Origin: Notamacropus eugenii
Taxonomy: Eukaryota; Chordata; Mammalia; Diprotodontia; Macropodidae
Length of the DNA: 64,000 nt
Assembly: GCF_028372415.1 (NCBI RefSeq)
Contig: NC_092876.1
Location: forward strand, 60,350,385 to 60,414,384
Direction of reading: 5' to 3'
Under the pieces are notes generated by a model that saw only the letters and a program-made list of their open reading frames with translations, was not told the origin of the DNA and did not search any database. Positions 1 to 10,894 of the stretch are shown piece after piece. How positions within the stretch are numbered: position 1 is the stretch's first letter; each line of letters begins with the position of its first letter. Made by a program: the position numbers and the translations under genes.

Positions 1-105
1 GTGGGGGAGGATGAAGGAATGATTACTTGGGGGAGGGGGAGGGAAAAAGGGAAGGCTCTCCTCTAGACTCCCTCTCAGAGCCCAAGTAAGGAATTAAAGT
101 GTGGC
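1..105. other. G-rich non-repeat leader with G-quadruplex motif
   Basis: No gene or repeat is recognised. Positions 29-51 hold four G runs of 5, 5, 3 and 3 bases with loops of 1, 1 and 5 bases, which fits the usual G-quadruplex pattern on the plus strand. Confidence 0.5.
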
Positions 106-285
106 ACAGTGGAAAGAGGCCTGGATCTGGAACCAGAGGACCTGGGTGTGATCCTATCTAACTCAGTCATGCATTGCTTGTGGGACCTTGGGTGGGCTGC
201 TTAATTTCCCCAATCTCAGTTTCATCTATAACAAAGGAGGCTGGACCAGATGGTCTCTGATTGATCTAGGTCAGCTTCTGTTTTA
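106..285 (+). mobile_element. MIR3-like SINE
   Basis: Starts with a tRNA-derived head (the 'acctgggtgtgatcct' B-box-like area), passes through 'gtgggaccttgggtgggctgc' and a 'ctcagtttcatctataa' core, and ends with 'ggaccagatggtctctgat', the MIR3 3' part. It is old and diverged. Confidence 0.75.
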
Positions 286-559
286 CTTCCATGTCTCTTC
301 TTACTCATGTTCCTCTCAGTAGGGATCAGAAGGAACTATCCCACGAGGCTGGAAGGAAACCAGAGGCTTTGAACCAGTCCCATGGTCTACCAACCTCCCC
401 CAAGTCAGAGCAACCAGTAAGGCATGGAACTATGGCAGCATTTCCTAGACCTGTAGGATTTGGAGGGGACCTGAGGGATCATCTAACTGAACACTTCCTT
501 TTTAGTTCCTTTGAGGAGGGAGCCTGGAGAGAAGTCAATTGCTCAAGAGGGAAAGGCAG
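286..559. other. non-repetitive stretch, no gene seen
   Basis: A 151-codon ORF (291-746) begins here but runs directly into the MIR-type SINE at 560-805. It has no recognisable domain and is treated as chance. Confidence 0.5.
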
Positions 560-805
560 CAGGGAACAAGCCTTATTAGGTGCCTACTGTGTGCCAAGCA
601 CTATGCTAAGCACTTTACAAATATTATCTCAGTTCATCCTCACAACAGCCCTGGGAGGTAGGTGTTGTTACTATCCCCATTTCACAGCTGAGGAAACTGA
701 GGTGGTGGAGGTTATAAGGGATTTGCCCAGGGTCATAAGTGTCTGAGGTCATATTTGAACCCCAGGCTTAGTGTCTATCCACTATACCACCTCACTGCCT
801 CAAGG
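560..805 (-). mobile_element. long MIR-type CORE-SINE
   Basis: Read on the plus strand, the 3' end comes first ('tgtgccaagcactatgctaa', 'cacaacagccctgggaggta'). The core 'cagctgaggaaactgagg' and the tRNA-like head 'ctatccactataccacctca' follow. Nearly full length. Confidence 0.85.
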
Positions 806-1068
806 TCAGATAGCTAGCTAAGTTAGCATCTGAGCAGAGATTTGAACCCTAGTGTCCTGACTCCCAGCTGAATCCCCTTTTGCTGCACTATGCATTCATT
901 CTCCTCTCTGAGCCTCATTAAACCCCAATGGGAAGAGGACAGGGAAGGAATCATTCTCCCCATTTCACAGATGAGAATATTGAGACCCAGAAGAGTAAAG
1001 TGATTTAAACAAGGTCACATTGCAAGCCTGTGGAATCAGGGCACTGACTCCTAGGCCAGAACGTTTAT
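806..1068 (-). mobile_element. two diverged MIR fragments
   Basis: At 806-885 a partial copy shows 'aggtcagatagctagc' and 'gatttgaaccctagtg'. At 950-1068 a second shows 'cccatttcacagatgag' and 'aaggtcacattgcaagcc'. Both are reversed and diverged. Confidence 0.65.
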
Positions 1069-1540
1069 TTTCCTTGTGATGCCAATGCTGCTTCCCCAAG
1101 ATGTTGGATAATCAAAACCTTATTTCTGTTTGGCTTTTTAATTATTATTATTTTTTTAAACAGCAGCAGATTTTCCTTCTTAATTATGTTTGGTTTAGAC
1201 TAATGGTTACATTCCCAGAGTACTCACAACAGGCTGCAGGAGAGGGAGGGGGAAGGAGGAGGAAAGGAAGGGGACACCCTAGAGAGAAATGATACTAAAA
1301 CACATGGAAAGGTAGAGAGAATCCAGCCAGACCTGGGGGAGGGGGAGAGAAAATACAGAGACAGATAAATGGACAATTCTATTTCCAACCAACTAGGGGA
1401 AAGAGAATGCCCTCCAACCCTCCCTCTTTCAGGGCACATTCCACCCACCCACACCTTCTCCTTCCTTCTCTTCCAGGAAGATAAAGGACATTTCTTCATT
1501 AGTAAAGTGGCAAGGAGGTGGGGGACAGTTCCCCTCAGGC
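1069..1540. other. non-repetitive, purine-rich stretch
   Basis: No gene is seen. 1228-1345 is G/A-rich (gggagggggaagg-type runs), and its complement explains a 91-codon minus-strand ORF rich in Ser and Pro. Confidence 0.5.
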
Positions 1541-1725
1541 TCCTCCAAGTATTGACCTTCTGTGTTTTAAGGGCTCTCCCAGTTCTGACATTCTGTGTTC
1601 TAAGGGCTATCCCAGCTCTGACCTTTTTTGCCCTAAGGCTCCTTCCAGCCTGGACATTCTCTGCCCTCAGGCCTCTTAGAGTTCTGCTGAGATGGACCAG
1701 CTCTCCCTTCTCCAGAGTCCTATGA
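1541..1725 (+). repeat. 33-bp SINE-tail minisatellite, about 5 units
   Basis: Degenerate tandem units read roughly CCCTCCCAGCTCTGACAT then TCTGTGTTCTAAGG. Translated, they give an 11-residue periodic ORF (1369-1725, with repeats like 'PVLTFCVLRAL'). The unit resembles the MIR3/L2 3' end. The ORF is a by-product. Confidence 0.85.
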
Positions 1726-2280
1726 TCCTGACCTCCTTGCTTACATAGGTGAGATGTCTGGGGAAAGGTGCAGTGGGGTCAGAGACCGGGGTGGGGGAAG
1801 GGAAGGGGAAGCGGGAGGTAGAGATGAGTCCTTTTCCCCCCCTTCCTTCTCCTCATCACTCCCCCTTAGCTTCTCTGCATCCCGTGCCTCAGGGCCTCCT
1901 CTCCTCTTGACCCACCTTTCTCAGAACTTTATTCCCAGGGTACTCTCTGAACCATTCCCCTGAACAGGCGGCTGCGGCTGTCACTGTAGCTCCCGGAAGC
2001 CTCCACTCCTTTGTTCCCTCTCAGGCTTTTCAAAGAGGTTTGACATGATTTCTCTCCAGCTGTTCCTCCCTCATTAGGCTGCTCACCCGCTCTCCAGCTC
2101 ATCAATGTCTCTAATCTTCCTGCCCTAAAAATGCTCATGCCAGCATCTCTATGAGATGATGCTCAGCCCAAATGGGGCATCACCAGAGTCTGGCTACAGC
2201 TGAAGCCTGAGGCTGGGGGGGCCTTGGACCTTGGGCCTTGGAATGTCATAGGCAGCAACGCTCTGAACTGGAAAGTGCCT
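1726..2280. other. non-repetitive stretch with G-quadruplex motif
   Basis: No gene is assigned. 1788-1818 holds four or more G runs of 3-5 bases separated by 1-4 bases. 1965-2010 keeps three CpG steps, unusual for this window. A 69-codon minus-strand ORF (1929-2138) is unrecognised. Confidence 0.45.
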
Positions 2281-2360
2281 AGGGCTTGGAATCTGAGTTG
2301 AATTCCAGGTCTGCTACATACTACATATGTAACCTTAGAGGAATCATTTTAACTTCTCAA

Positions 2361-2765
2361 TCAATCAATAAGTATTTATTAAGAGCTTGCCATGTGCCAG
2401 GCACTGTGCTAAGGGGACACAAGTTAAAAACAAAAACCATCCCCTGCCTTCAAGAAGCTTACATTGTAATGGGAAGACGAAAGTAGGTATATGGATGCAT
2501 ACAAAAAAAAAACATAAAAAATAGATGAGAGGTAATCTCAGAGGGGAAAGTTGTAACAGTTGGAGGGGTCTTAGAATGGTCTCCTGTAGAAGGTGGAAAC
2601 TGAGCTCAGTCTTAATTAAAAACCAAGGATTCTAAGAGACAGATATCAGGAGAGAGGGCATTCCAGGAATGGGGGAAAACCAATGCAAAGACATAGAGAT
2701 GGAAGAGGGAGAGTCATGTGAGAGGAACAATATTTCTGGGCCTTCGGGGTCCTGTCCCCAAAAGG
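2361..2765 (-). mobile_element. L2 LINE 3' end (C-terminal ORF2 and 3'UTR)
   Basis: The 3' tail is at the low-coordinate side ('aagtatttattaagagcttg', 'gtgccaggcactgtgctaa', 'ccctgccttcaagaagctt'). 'tgtagaaggtggaaactgag' and 'gcattccaggaatgggg' follow, which in reverse encode the C-terminal 'W-N-S-L-P' region of L2 ORF2. A MIR fragment lies at 2281-2360. Confidence 0.8.
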
Positions 2766-2789
2766 AGGAAGTTGGACTGGATTGATTGA

Positions 2790-2945
2790 TTTTCTCATTC
2801 AACCAAATTTTATTCGGTTAAGCAAACCCGCATTCATCAAGCATTTGCTATGGTCTGGGTGCTGTCCGAGGTGCTAGAGAGGTAAAGGCAAAAATGAAAG
2901 TCCCTGTCCTCAAATAGCTTATATTCTACTGGGGAGTGGAAGAAG
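2790..2945 (-). mobile_element. L2 LINE 3' tail
   Basis: Reversed L2 3'UTR: 'cattcatcaagcatttgcta', 'gtgctgtccgaggtgctaga' and 'gtccctgtcctcaaatagct' in order. Diverged. Confidence 0.7.
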
Positions 2946-2959
2946 AGGCAAGTACATAT

Positions 2960-3197
2960 GTGTGCATGTGTTCATCCTTCATTGCTGAAGAAGACCATGC
3001 CATCAGAGAAATAATGACATGACTTGCACTTGACTTTGTTTCTGAGTGAGGGAGGGCTGTGCAGGTCACCAACCTCACTTCTCCTCTAGAGCCATCTGAA
3101 TCCAGTGACCAGATATTCATCAGGATGACTGGAGATGACCCAGGATGAGGCAACTAGGGTCAAGGGACTTGCCCAAGGTCACACAGCTAGTGAGTGT
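2960..3197 (-). mobile_element. marsupial tRNA-headed SINE with RTE-like 3' end
   Basis: The reversed copy begins with 'gttcatccttcattgctga' and passes through 'aatgacatgacttgcacttg' and 'gagccatctgaatccagtga'. It ends in the head 'aaggtcacacagctagtgag'. A plus-strand relative at 31130-31455 is fuller. Confidence 0.85.
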
Positions 3198-3590
3198 CAT
3201 CTCCAGGGTCTCTCAGGCCCCTTTCAGCTTTAAGTCTATAATTCAATATCCATTGGGGTATCATGATTCTCTGGCAAATACAGAGAAGATGGCAGCAAAG
3301 CCAATGGGGCAGATAAGGAATGTCATCAATTCCAAGTTCAAATAAACACAACCCTAAGCATGGTATAGAAAAGGCCAAGCAAAGTGAGCCACAGATGAAA
3401 AGAAAAATAGGAGACCAAGGTAGCCACACATAAGTTTGTGGCTAAGATGAGTTGTGAAGCATTGATGGTGAGTTGCCTGTGACCCTGTCTGCTCCAGAAT
3501 CTTTAAGAGCCCAAGGCACATTCATGGTGAAAGGCTGTATGGTGGCATGAAAAGAGAACTGGAATAAATGGGCATCTGCACCTAGTCATC
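3198..3590. other. non-repetitive stretch, nothing recognised
   Basis: Apart from about 45 bases resembling a MIR3 tail at 3200-3245, I see no gene or repeat. Confidence 0.45.
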
Positions 3591-3785
3591 ATGGCACAAT
3601 GAAAAGAAAGTTGAATGAGGAGTCAGAGACCCTGGGTTTGAATACTAGTTTGGTCATGTACGATTGTGGTGATTTTGGACAGGAACTTCTTAGGGATCCC
3701 TCAATGTAAAAGGAGGGGAGGGGAGTTTGGAATTGGATGACCTGCAAAACTCTTCAAGCCTGTTCTCCAATGTTCTGTGATTCTG
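3591..3785 (+). mobile_element. MIR3-like SINE
   Basis: Head 'agtcagagaccctgggtttg', middle 'gattttggacaggaacttc', 3' part 'ggaattggatgacctgca' and end 'ctccaatgttctgtgattct'. Confidence 0.75.
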
Positions 3786-3891
3786 ACCAGAAGCAGGAAT
3801 TCCCCCTCAGGTATCCCTGGCAAGTCTAGCTTGATGACCTCCAAAACTAGGAAACTCATTACCTATTGGAGTAGCCCCTTCCATTTTGGAA
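3786..3891 (-). mobile_element. L3/CR1 LINE 3' fragment
   Basis: The 'gatgacctccaaaactagga', 'actcattacctattggag' and 'ccccttccattttggaacag' series matches the reversed L3/CR1 3' region. A hAT MITE begins at its end. Confidence 0.65.
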
Positions 3892-4103
3892 CAGTCTTGA
3901 ATTTAGGTCAAGGGTCCATGGGTTGGTGTCAGGGGTCTATGATTTTGGATGGGAGAAAAAAATACACCTTCATTTTTCACTCCCCTCTAACTGAAATGTA
4001 GCATTTTCTTCAATTGTTTAAAAATATGATTCTGAGAAGGGGCTCGTGGGGTTCACCAGACTGCCCAAAGGAGTACACAGCACAAAAAAGCTAAGAATCC
4101 TCA
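3892..4103 (+). mobile_element. hAT-type MITE, copy 1
   Basis: Shares its inside with 58128-58389: 'tttggatgggagaaaaaaat', 'tctaactgaaatgtagcat' and 'attctgagaaggggctcg'. Ends are CAGTCTTGAATTTAG and GCTAAGAATCCTC, close to inverted copies of each other. No transposase is present. I found no clear target duplication. Confidence 0.65.
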
Positions 4104-4185
4104 TTCTAGGGGAAAGAGAAATCTCACTGCTCTCCCACCCTCCCCCTCCTGACTCCAGCCCCCTCCTCAGGGGATTTGGGCAGGA

Positions 4186-4199
4186 GTTGCCATAGCAAC
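4186..4199 (+). promoter_or_regulatory. perfect RFX X-box (GTTGCCATAGCAAC)
   Basis: Matches the RFX consensus GTNRCC, two bases, RGYAAC without mismatch. It lies in a short non-repetitive stretch (4104-4344). No transcript start is visible nearby, so the role is inference. Confidence 0.5.
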
Positions 4200-4344
4200 A
4201 GCAGTCCACCGCTATCTGTTTATCATGAAAAGGGTATGCCTTGACAGAGGTTGGTACAGGATTTTGTCTATCTTCCTAGACCCATGGTCATCAGATGTAA
4301 AGATTAAAGAAAAAAACACAATGTGGGGGTGTGGCAGAGAAAAT

Positions 4345-4562
4345 ATTGAACTAGGAAGGAAGAGTGCTAGACTCCTTCTTTCTTCACTATTTGGAGTCAC
4401 AGGATTTGAATTGGAATGTCAACTTTGCAACTTATCTCCTGTGTGACCTTGGCCAAGTCCCTTCCTCTCTCTTTGGCCCTCAGTTTACCCATCTATAAAA
4501 TGAGCAGATTGGACTAAGTGACCTCTAAAGCCTCTTCCAGTTCAAAATCTATGATAATGGGA
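4345..4562 (+). mobile_element. MIR3-like SINE
   Basis: Contains 'tgtgtgaccttggccaagtc', 'cctcagtttacccatctata' and the tail 'ggactaagtgacctctaaag', then 'cttccagttcaaaatctatg'. Confidence 0.85.
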
Positions 4563-4644
4563 TCTCTTGGATTGGCCATGTGGACTTTGGCTTTTCCCTT
4601 ATCACTCATATGCCTCACCTCCTTCATCTGTCAAATGATCATAA

Positions 4645-4775
4645 TGAGGAAAGCCAGAAGGCCTGGATTCGAGGACTTGCTTTAAGACATGTTAGCTATG
4701 TGACCTTAAGCAAGCTACTTCCTTTCTGCAGCCCTCATTTACCTCAACTGGACAATGAGGGTGTTGGATTGGATG
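4645..4775 (+). mobile_element. MIR3-like SINE feeding a 33-bp array
   Basis: Head 'aggcctggattcgaggact', then 'gtgaccttaagcaagctact' and 'ggattggatgatctccaaag'. Its 3' end runs without a break into the array at 4776-5012, and both point the same way. Confidence 0.8.
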
Positions 4776-5012
4776 ATCTCCAAAGTCCTTCCTTGCTATG
4801 ACATTTTATGTTCTGAAGTTCTTTCCAGTTCTAATCATTTATGCTTTAAGATCTATTCAGTCTCTGATATTCTATGTTCTAAGGTCCCACCAGTTCTAGC
4901 ATTCTGTGTTCTAAGGCCTCCAAGATCTAATGTTCTGAATTCTAAGCTCCCTCCCAGCTCAGACATTCTATGTTTAAAGTTCCCCTCTCAGTTCTGACAG
5001 TCTATGTTCTGC
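4776..5012 (+). repeat. 33-bp SINE-tail minisatellite, about 7 units
   Basis: Repeats of 'ttccagttctaatc', 'attctatgttctaaggtc' and similar. Units have drifted in length (about 30-35 bases). They yield a false 80-codon ORF. Confidence 0.85.
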
Positions 5013-5282
5013 AAAAGCCTCTACTTCACTGTACTGTGGTGAAGACCCATGAAAAAGCTTGACCCCTATTTACTTTTTCCTTCAGCTGCTCATGACCAAT
5101 CACCTATCCTCCCTCAGCTTGCCCTGGGCTCACTCACTTTCCCACCTCCCATGCTCTAGAATTGTTCCTGAGTTTCCCATAGACCTGTTGGTCTTCCCAG
5201 TAGGACCATAAGTTTCATGGACAGACCTAAGTCTGATGATGTAGCAAGCATGGCTGCTGGGAATCCAGGACTCACAGAGTCA
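5013..5282. other. non-repetitive stretch
   Basis: No gene or repeat is recognised. Confidence 0.4.
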
Positions 5283-6560
5283 GTCAGTCAACAAACATTT
5301 ATGTGCCAAGCACACTGTGATAAGTCCTGGTGATACAAAGAAAGATTTTAAAAGTCCCTGGCAAATAAATACATACAAACAAGATATACGCAGGGCAAAT
5401 AGGAAATAATCAACATAGACAAGACATTAGTACAAAGGGAGGGCAGGAAACACCTCCTCTAGAAGGTGGAATTTAAGATGGGACTTGAAGGAAGCCAAGG
5501 AATCCAGGAGAGAGAGATGAGGAGGGAGAGAATTCCAGGCATGCAAGGCAGCCAGAGATAATGCACAGTGCAGAGATGGAGTGTCTTCTGCAACGTATAA
5601 CAGGGAGGACAATGTTACTTGATTGCAGAGTACCTCAGGGAGAGGAAGAGACTCAGGTATAAAAAGAACAGAAAGGTAGGAACAGACCAGGTTCAAAAGG
5701 ACTTTGAAAGGCAAACTGATATGAAATTAGATCCTGGAAGTAAAAGAGAGTTTATTGAATAGAAGGGGTGACGTGGTCAGACCAATTTGACAGCTGAGTG
5801 TAGGATACACTAGAGTGGGGAGACAATTGAGACAGAGAGACCACCCAGCAGGATTGCAAAGACAAAATTGGTAGGGCTTGCCAACAGATTGAAAATATGA
5901 GGGGAAGGTGAGAAAGGAAGGAGCCAAAGATGACACTTAGGTTTCCAGTAAAAGGAAAATTAAGAAAAAAGGACTTGAGGGCAAGGAGGAATGAAGGTGA
6001 TGAATTCAGTTTTGGATGCGTCAGGTTTAAAATGTCTGTGAAATATCCAGTTTGAAATGTCCAATAGGGAGTTGGCAATGCTGCATGGGTAGTTAGAAAA
6101 AAGATTAGGAGTAGATAGGTGAATCTGAGAATTATCAGCATAGTGATGACAAATGAATCCCTGGGAGCTGATGAGATCACCAAGTGAAGTAGTATAAAAG
6201 GAGACGAGAACAGGGTATAGGACAGACCCTTGAGGGACACCTAGAGGATGGGATCTGGAGGAGGTTCCAGCAAAGGAGACAGAGAAGGAGCAGTCAGGGA
6301 GGTAAGAGGAGAACCAGGACAGTGGGCAAAAACCTAGAGAGAAGAGAAGAGAGCACCGAGAGTGGTCAACAATGTCAAAGGCTGCAGAGAAGTTTAAAAG
6401 GATGAAGATGAAAAGAAGCCATTAGTTCTGACAATGAAGAGATCTAGAGACTTTGGAGAGAGCAGTTTCAGTTAAATGACAAGGTCAAAATCAAATGAAA
6501 GAGAGTTAAAAAGACAGCAAGAAGGAAGTAGAGGCACCAATTGTGCTAAAATCTCAAGGA
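5283..6560 (-). mobile_element. L2 LINE, ORF2 reverse transcriptase to 3' tail, degraded
   Basis: The 3' tail is at 5283-5350. Read on the minus strand, 5427-5714 gives 'HAWNSLPPHLSLLDSLASFK', matching the L2 ORF2 C-terminus. Further up the strand are the 'SSQGF..CHHYADN' stretch around 6150 (RT motif with the catalytic YADD as YADN) and 'FDIVDH' near 6380. Reading frames shift between these parts, so it is a dead copy. RT reads RNA into DNA during LINE retrotransposition. This explains the long minus-strand ORFs at 5427-6240. Confidence 0.9.
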
Positions 6561-6649
6561 AGATCAGGACAATGGACTAAGGCTACGCCCAAAAAAGAAT
6601 TAGAGGGTACATAGTGATACAAATAACTGAGTGAATCACTAGTATGATG

Positions 6650-6900
6650 TCAGGGACAGTTAAGCAGACCAGTGAGACGGTGCCTGGTCATGGAGTAGAA
6701 AGACCTGAGTTCAAATTCTGCCTCAGATGCATGCTAGCTGTGTGACCCTGGGAAAGTCACTTAACATTTCTCAGTTTGAATTTCCTCATCTCTTAAAAAT
6801 AAGGAAAATTTTTTTTGGATAATATAATTGTAAGGATCAAATGAGCTCTTATAGGTAAAATGTTTTGCAAACCTTAAAATGCCATATTAATACTAATTCT
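6650..6900 (+). mobile_element. long MIR-type CORE-SINE
   Basis: Head 'agacctgagttcaaattctg', 'agctgtgtgaccctgggaaa', core 'tttcctcatctctta', 3' part 'aggatcaaatgagctcttat' and 'ttgcaaaccttaaaatgcc'. Confidence 0.85.
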
Positions 6901-7130
6901 TCTTCTTAAGGAAGCTCAGCTGACAAGGACAGAGGACTGTGCTGGGTAGGGGTGGAGGGTCAGATGAGTCATTTTATCCTAAGTTATCTGTATTCTAAAA
7001 GTCACTGCGTTGTATGTTGTAGGGACTGGATAAATATTTGTTAAATTAAATTTATTTTCTAGATCCCTCCTTGTCTCAACAATAATAAACAATAAAATAA
7101 TTCCAACAAGAGATCAGATCAGAAAGTTTT

Positions 7131-7562
7131 CTGAGGTTCATGAGTTCAGAGCTACTGTTGGCTCTGAATTGACCAAGTCAATTCAACTCTCTGGGCCTCC
7201 AGTTCTTCTTTTATAAGAAGAAGTATCTAAAGTCACTCTAGCGTTAACATTCTATATTCCAATATTACATATGCTAATCTTCCTTTCAGTTCTAGCACTC
7301 TACGTCATAAGTTCCCTCCCAAAACTAAAAATTTGATTAATAACTAAGCTCCCTTCCAGAGTTGACTTTCTATGTTCTAAGGCTTCTTCCATCTTTAATG
7401 TTCTAGATGCTAAGACCCTTTTTTTTCCAGTTTTGACAGTCTGTGTTCTAAAGTTCCTGACATTCTGTTTTCTAAGGTTCCTCCTAACTATGACATTCTA
7501 AGTTCTAGGGCTCCTCCCCACTGTGACATTCTAAGTTCTGAGGTGACTTCTAGCTTATTCTA
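7131..7562 (+). repeat. MIR3-like SINE and 33-bp array, about 10 units
   Basis: A diverged SINE (7131-7235, 'ctctctgggcctccagttc') passes into an old array to 7562. Units such as 'tctatgttctaaggcttctt' and 'gacattctaagttctagggc' vary from about 25 to 36 bases, which suggests this is one of the older arrays. Confidence 0.75.
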
Positions 7563-8489
7563 TATGTGAATGTCTTTATACCTGAAGAAGCATCCTTTCC
7601 TCAACTGCCACTCCCACAGATGAGTTACATTCCAAAAGCTAGGTTGGTTACATCTCTCTTACGATTTCTAGGATTAATCCTGAGGAATCAAGAGTGATTT
7701 TGGCTTGATCCCCCACTGGTCTACTTCTCCATCACCATTCTCAGTAAAGAATCATTTAGCCAGCCGACTTTAAGAAGTTTTTTCAAAAAGTCATTTCATG
7801 AGGTGGGGCATTAATCATAGTTGGTACCCAAAACATCCGCCCTGCTTCAAAGTCTGTGACACTCTCCCACAAGTACATGAATGTCCAGGGGAAAGTGGGT
7901 TTAAGCTTAGATAATAATATGGCAAAGGGATAACTCACAGCTCCTATTTGTTGGAATTTCTTTTCTCCCATTCTTGAAGTTTTCAGGACACTATTTAGGA
8001 CAATAATGGGAAAGTGGGAGCCACTGCCATCCCCAAGGGCATGTAGGACATGAGTGAGAAGATGGAAAATCCAAAATTCTCTAGATCCTTTGGGAAATAG
8101 AAAGCCCTTCTCTGGTCAATGAAACAAGGGAATAGAGGTTGGTCAGGAGATTTGGCTAAGGTCAAAACATTTCCTTCTCCCCAAGGTGATTACTTCTTAG
8201 GGGGTTAATTTAGAACTTCTCATTCACTCCAAATACTGGAATTCCCTTCATTATAATTTTATTGAGAACTTATAGATTATCTTTGGGACATGGTAAGGTT
8301 CCCTTGAATCATTAGAACATAATTCTTGTGAATATCCTTGTGCAATATCATTCAAAACTCAAGCTTCTTTTTGCCCTTAGTCCAAAGTCTTTAACTGATT
8401 TGATTGATTGAACTATATTCTCATGTAGTTAGGGTAGCAGAGATAAAATAGGGTCAAATGGATTTAACCCTAACCCCTTACTCTTCTCT
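7563..8489. other. non-repetitive stretch of about 930 bp, no gene seen
   Basis: No recognised repeat and no long ORF. The longest ORF is 62 codons on the minus strand (7783-7971), with no known motif. AT-leaning throughout. Confidence 0.5.
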
Positions 8490-8572
8490 AACATTTGATG
8501 TTCCAATATTCTGTGTGTTGAGGATTCTCCTGGTTTTTATAGTCTGTGTTCTAAGGTCCATTTTAGTTTTAA
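8490..8572 (+). repeat. 33-bp array remnant
   Basis: Two to three decayed units ('tgatgttccaatattctgtg', 'agtctgtgttctaaggtcc'). Confidence 0.6.
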
Positions 8573-8639
8573 AACAGATCTATATCTGCAGCCCTAGACT
8601 TGCTTCTCAGTTTTAGTCTTGCATTTGCAGAAGTACTGA

Positions 8640-9547
8640 ATCTGAGAAGAAGTATCAATTGCCTGTTGGACGTTGGGAACTGGATGGCCCACAGGTATGT
8701 CCATAACTGAACTCATTATCTTTCCCTCCAGTACTACTTACCCTTCTTCTAAACTTCTCCACCATCCTTCCTGTCACTCAGGTTGGAAACCTTGGTATCA
8801 TTCTCAACTCCTCACTCTCTCATCCCATATGTCCACTGAGTTGACAGATCTTATTTCAAAACAACTCTCATATGCATTGCCTTCACTCCATTCACACATC
8901 TGCCATTTAGGTTAGGTATCTCATCACTTCTCACAAGTCTCCTACCTACTCTTGTCTCTCCTCTCTCCAATCTAGCCTTCACATAGCTTCCAAACTCATT
9001 TTCCTAAAGCACAAATCTGACCATGTCACTCCCCTACTCAATAAACTCCTGTGGTTCCCTATTACTTTCAGTCAATTATAATTTTTTTTTCTCTTTGGCA
9101 TTTAAATCCCTTTGCAACCTGATCCTAATCTACCTTTCCAGCCTTATTACACATTACTCCCTTGCATGTACACTACAGTCTCAACAAACTGACCTTCCTG
9201 CTGGTCCTCAAACATGGCATTCCATCTCCCAAACCTATGACTTTGAGCAGGCCACCCCCAAGTTTGGAATGAACTCCTTCTGCATGTGTCTCAGTATGAA
9301 AAGTTTCCTTTAAGGCTCATCTCAAGTGTCACCTTCTATATGCATTCTTTCCTTGTCCTTCCCCCATCCATCTTCTATCTATTTTGCATATACCTCTATA
9401 TGCATGCCCTGTCTCCCCAGGCTAAACTGTAAACTTCTTGAGAACAAGCATTGTTTTCACTTTTGACTTTAGGTTCCCACTCTTGTATTCCCCTTGCACA
9501 AGGCCTGGTATCTAGTTGGAGCTTAATAAATGCTTGTTGATTGAATA
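8640..9547 (+). mobile_element. L2 LINE, ORF2 C-terminal part and 3'UTR
   Basis: Begins with 'SITELIIFPSS', the L2 motif just after the RT core. 'aagcacaaatctgaccatgt', 'ttgcaacctgatcctaatct' and 'ccaagtttggaatgaactcc' follow. It ends in the 3' tail with 'cctggtatctagttggagct' and 'aataaatgcttgttgattga'. Several frame breaks make it inactive. Confidence 0.9.
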
Positions 9548-10040
9548 TCTGATCGAATTCTATAATCCCAAGACTTCAGCTCTCATGTGCTTGGAACTAG
9601 CTTATACCCCTTGGCCACAAGGGGGAACTCAAAGAGAAACCGTGGATTGCTGAGTGCAAACTTTTCCAAGCTTATGGAAAAATACACCAAAGCTCATGCT
9701 CTATTGCCTGGGGGGTGGGGTTCCTTTCCATTGTAACAAAATTTTATTTTCATATATTTAATCCATGGGAATCAAAGGCAAAATTTAGTTTCCAGCCTGA
9801 AGAATCCAAACGAAGTCAAACAGACTTCTAATCCATGCCTCCTACCATGGTAAATTAATGAATTCCAGCAAACAGATGTCAGAGTGCCCCGAAATGCTGT
9901 CCAAATGATTTCTTCTTCCCTGCATGGTTTTCCAGCAGCATCTCTGGTAGGGCTTTACAATGCCCCTAAATGGCAGAACTCAGTATGGGGGGTAGCCATC
10001 AAGCTGTCTGTTAAAATAGTTCAGGCACAGATATTTTCAA
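9548..10040. other. non-repetitive stretch with a weak CTCF-like site
   Basis: 9615-9628 (CCACAAGGGGGAAC) fits 12 of 14 positions of the CTCF core. Otherwise nothing is recognised. A 60-codon ORF at 9884-10066 has no known motif. Confidence 0.35.
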
Positions 10041-10339
10041 CCTTGTTGACCATCCTCTCAACCTAGTTATTCCTCCCTGGGTTTACTGAACACTATTTGC
10101 TCCAGATTATCCTTCTGCCTCTTTGACTGCTCTTTCTCAATGTCCTTAGCTGGATTATCATCCAGGTTCTGCCCTCTAACATGAGTGTCCCACAAGTGTC
10201 TGTCCTGGCTCCTCCTCTCTTCCTAGGTGTTCTTGTCTTCCACTGCTTTCTTCTCTCTCTACCTACTCTCATCAGGTCCTATGAGCTCAATTATCATCTC
10301 TTTGGAGGTGATTTCCAAATTGTATCTATCTGTATATAT

Positions 10340-10880
10340 GGGGCATATGAAGTGTTCAGGAGGACTCTCACCTCTGGTGTGAGAGTTTCCTTTCAGGTTT
10401 GTTCATCCACCTTTGATGCCCACCTGGCACCTAACTCTCACTTGTGACTCCAAGAAGTATGTGCAGCAGCCACCTCCCAGTAAAACCATCCCAACAGATG
10501 AGTTAAACCAGGTTGACTGTAACTGATGGACCTTAAACTTATTAATGATTTGGGGAAGGGGGTGTCTACCCCAAGCATGCGAAGACTTCCTCCTGTAGAA
10601 TGGGCAGATCAAAACAATTTGTTCCAATGGCCATGAAGATGGTTGTGGCTAAAGTAGGCACTATCAAGCGCTTAGAGCTTGGTAAGACATCAGAGACACC
10701 AAGTCATCCACTGCATCCAGGACTATCACCAGTCATCTTGACTTTTGTCTTACCATTGGACTTTGATGGCTCTGAAAGAGAGAGTGAGGCTGATGACTTT
10801 GTGCAACTCTACCTCACTTAAATCCAATTCACTTGAAAGTCAAGACATCACCCCATGATGTCATTGGTCTTCTTTGAAAT
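10340..10880 (+). mobile_element. RTE-derived marsupial element inserted in L2
   Basis: About 540 bp. It ends with 'ctttgatggctctgaaag', 'agtgaggctgatgacttt' and 'atgtcattggtcttctttga', then 'aatgaaggacaaatcacaac', the same 3' end as the tRNA-headed SINE at 31130-31455. The 5' part is longer and not tRNA-like, so it looks like an RTE tail or a longer relative of that SINE. Confidence 0.75.
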
Positions 10881-10894
10881 GAAGGACAAATCAC

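Noticed and set aside
1369-1725. 118-codon ORF with 11-residue repeats, and its like at 44048-44523, 46634-46944, 54613-54912 and 62741-63023
   Set aside because: These follow the 33-bp minisatellite in every frame and on both strands. Not leucine-rich-repeat proteins.
5427-6240. Minus-strand ORFs that look like proteins
   Set aside because: They are fragments of a dead L2 ORF2, not host genes.
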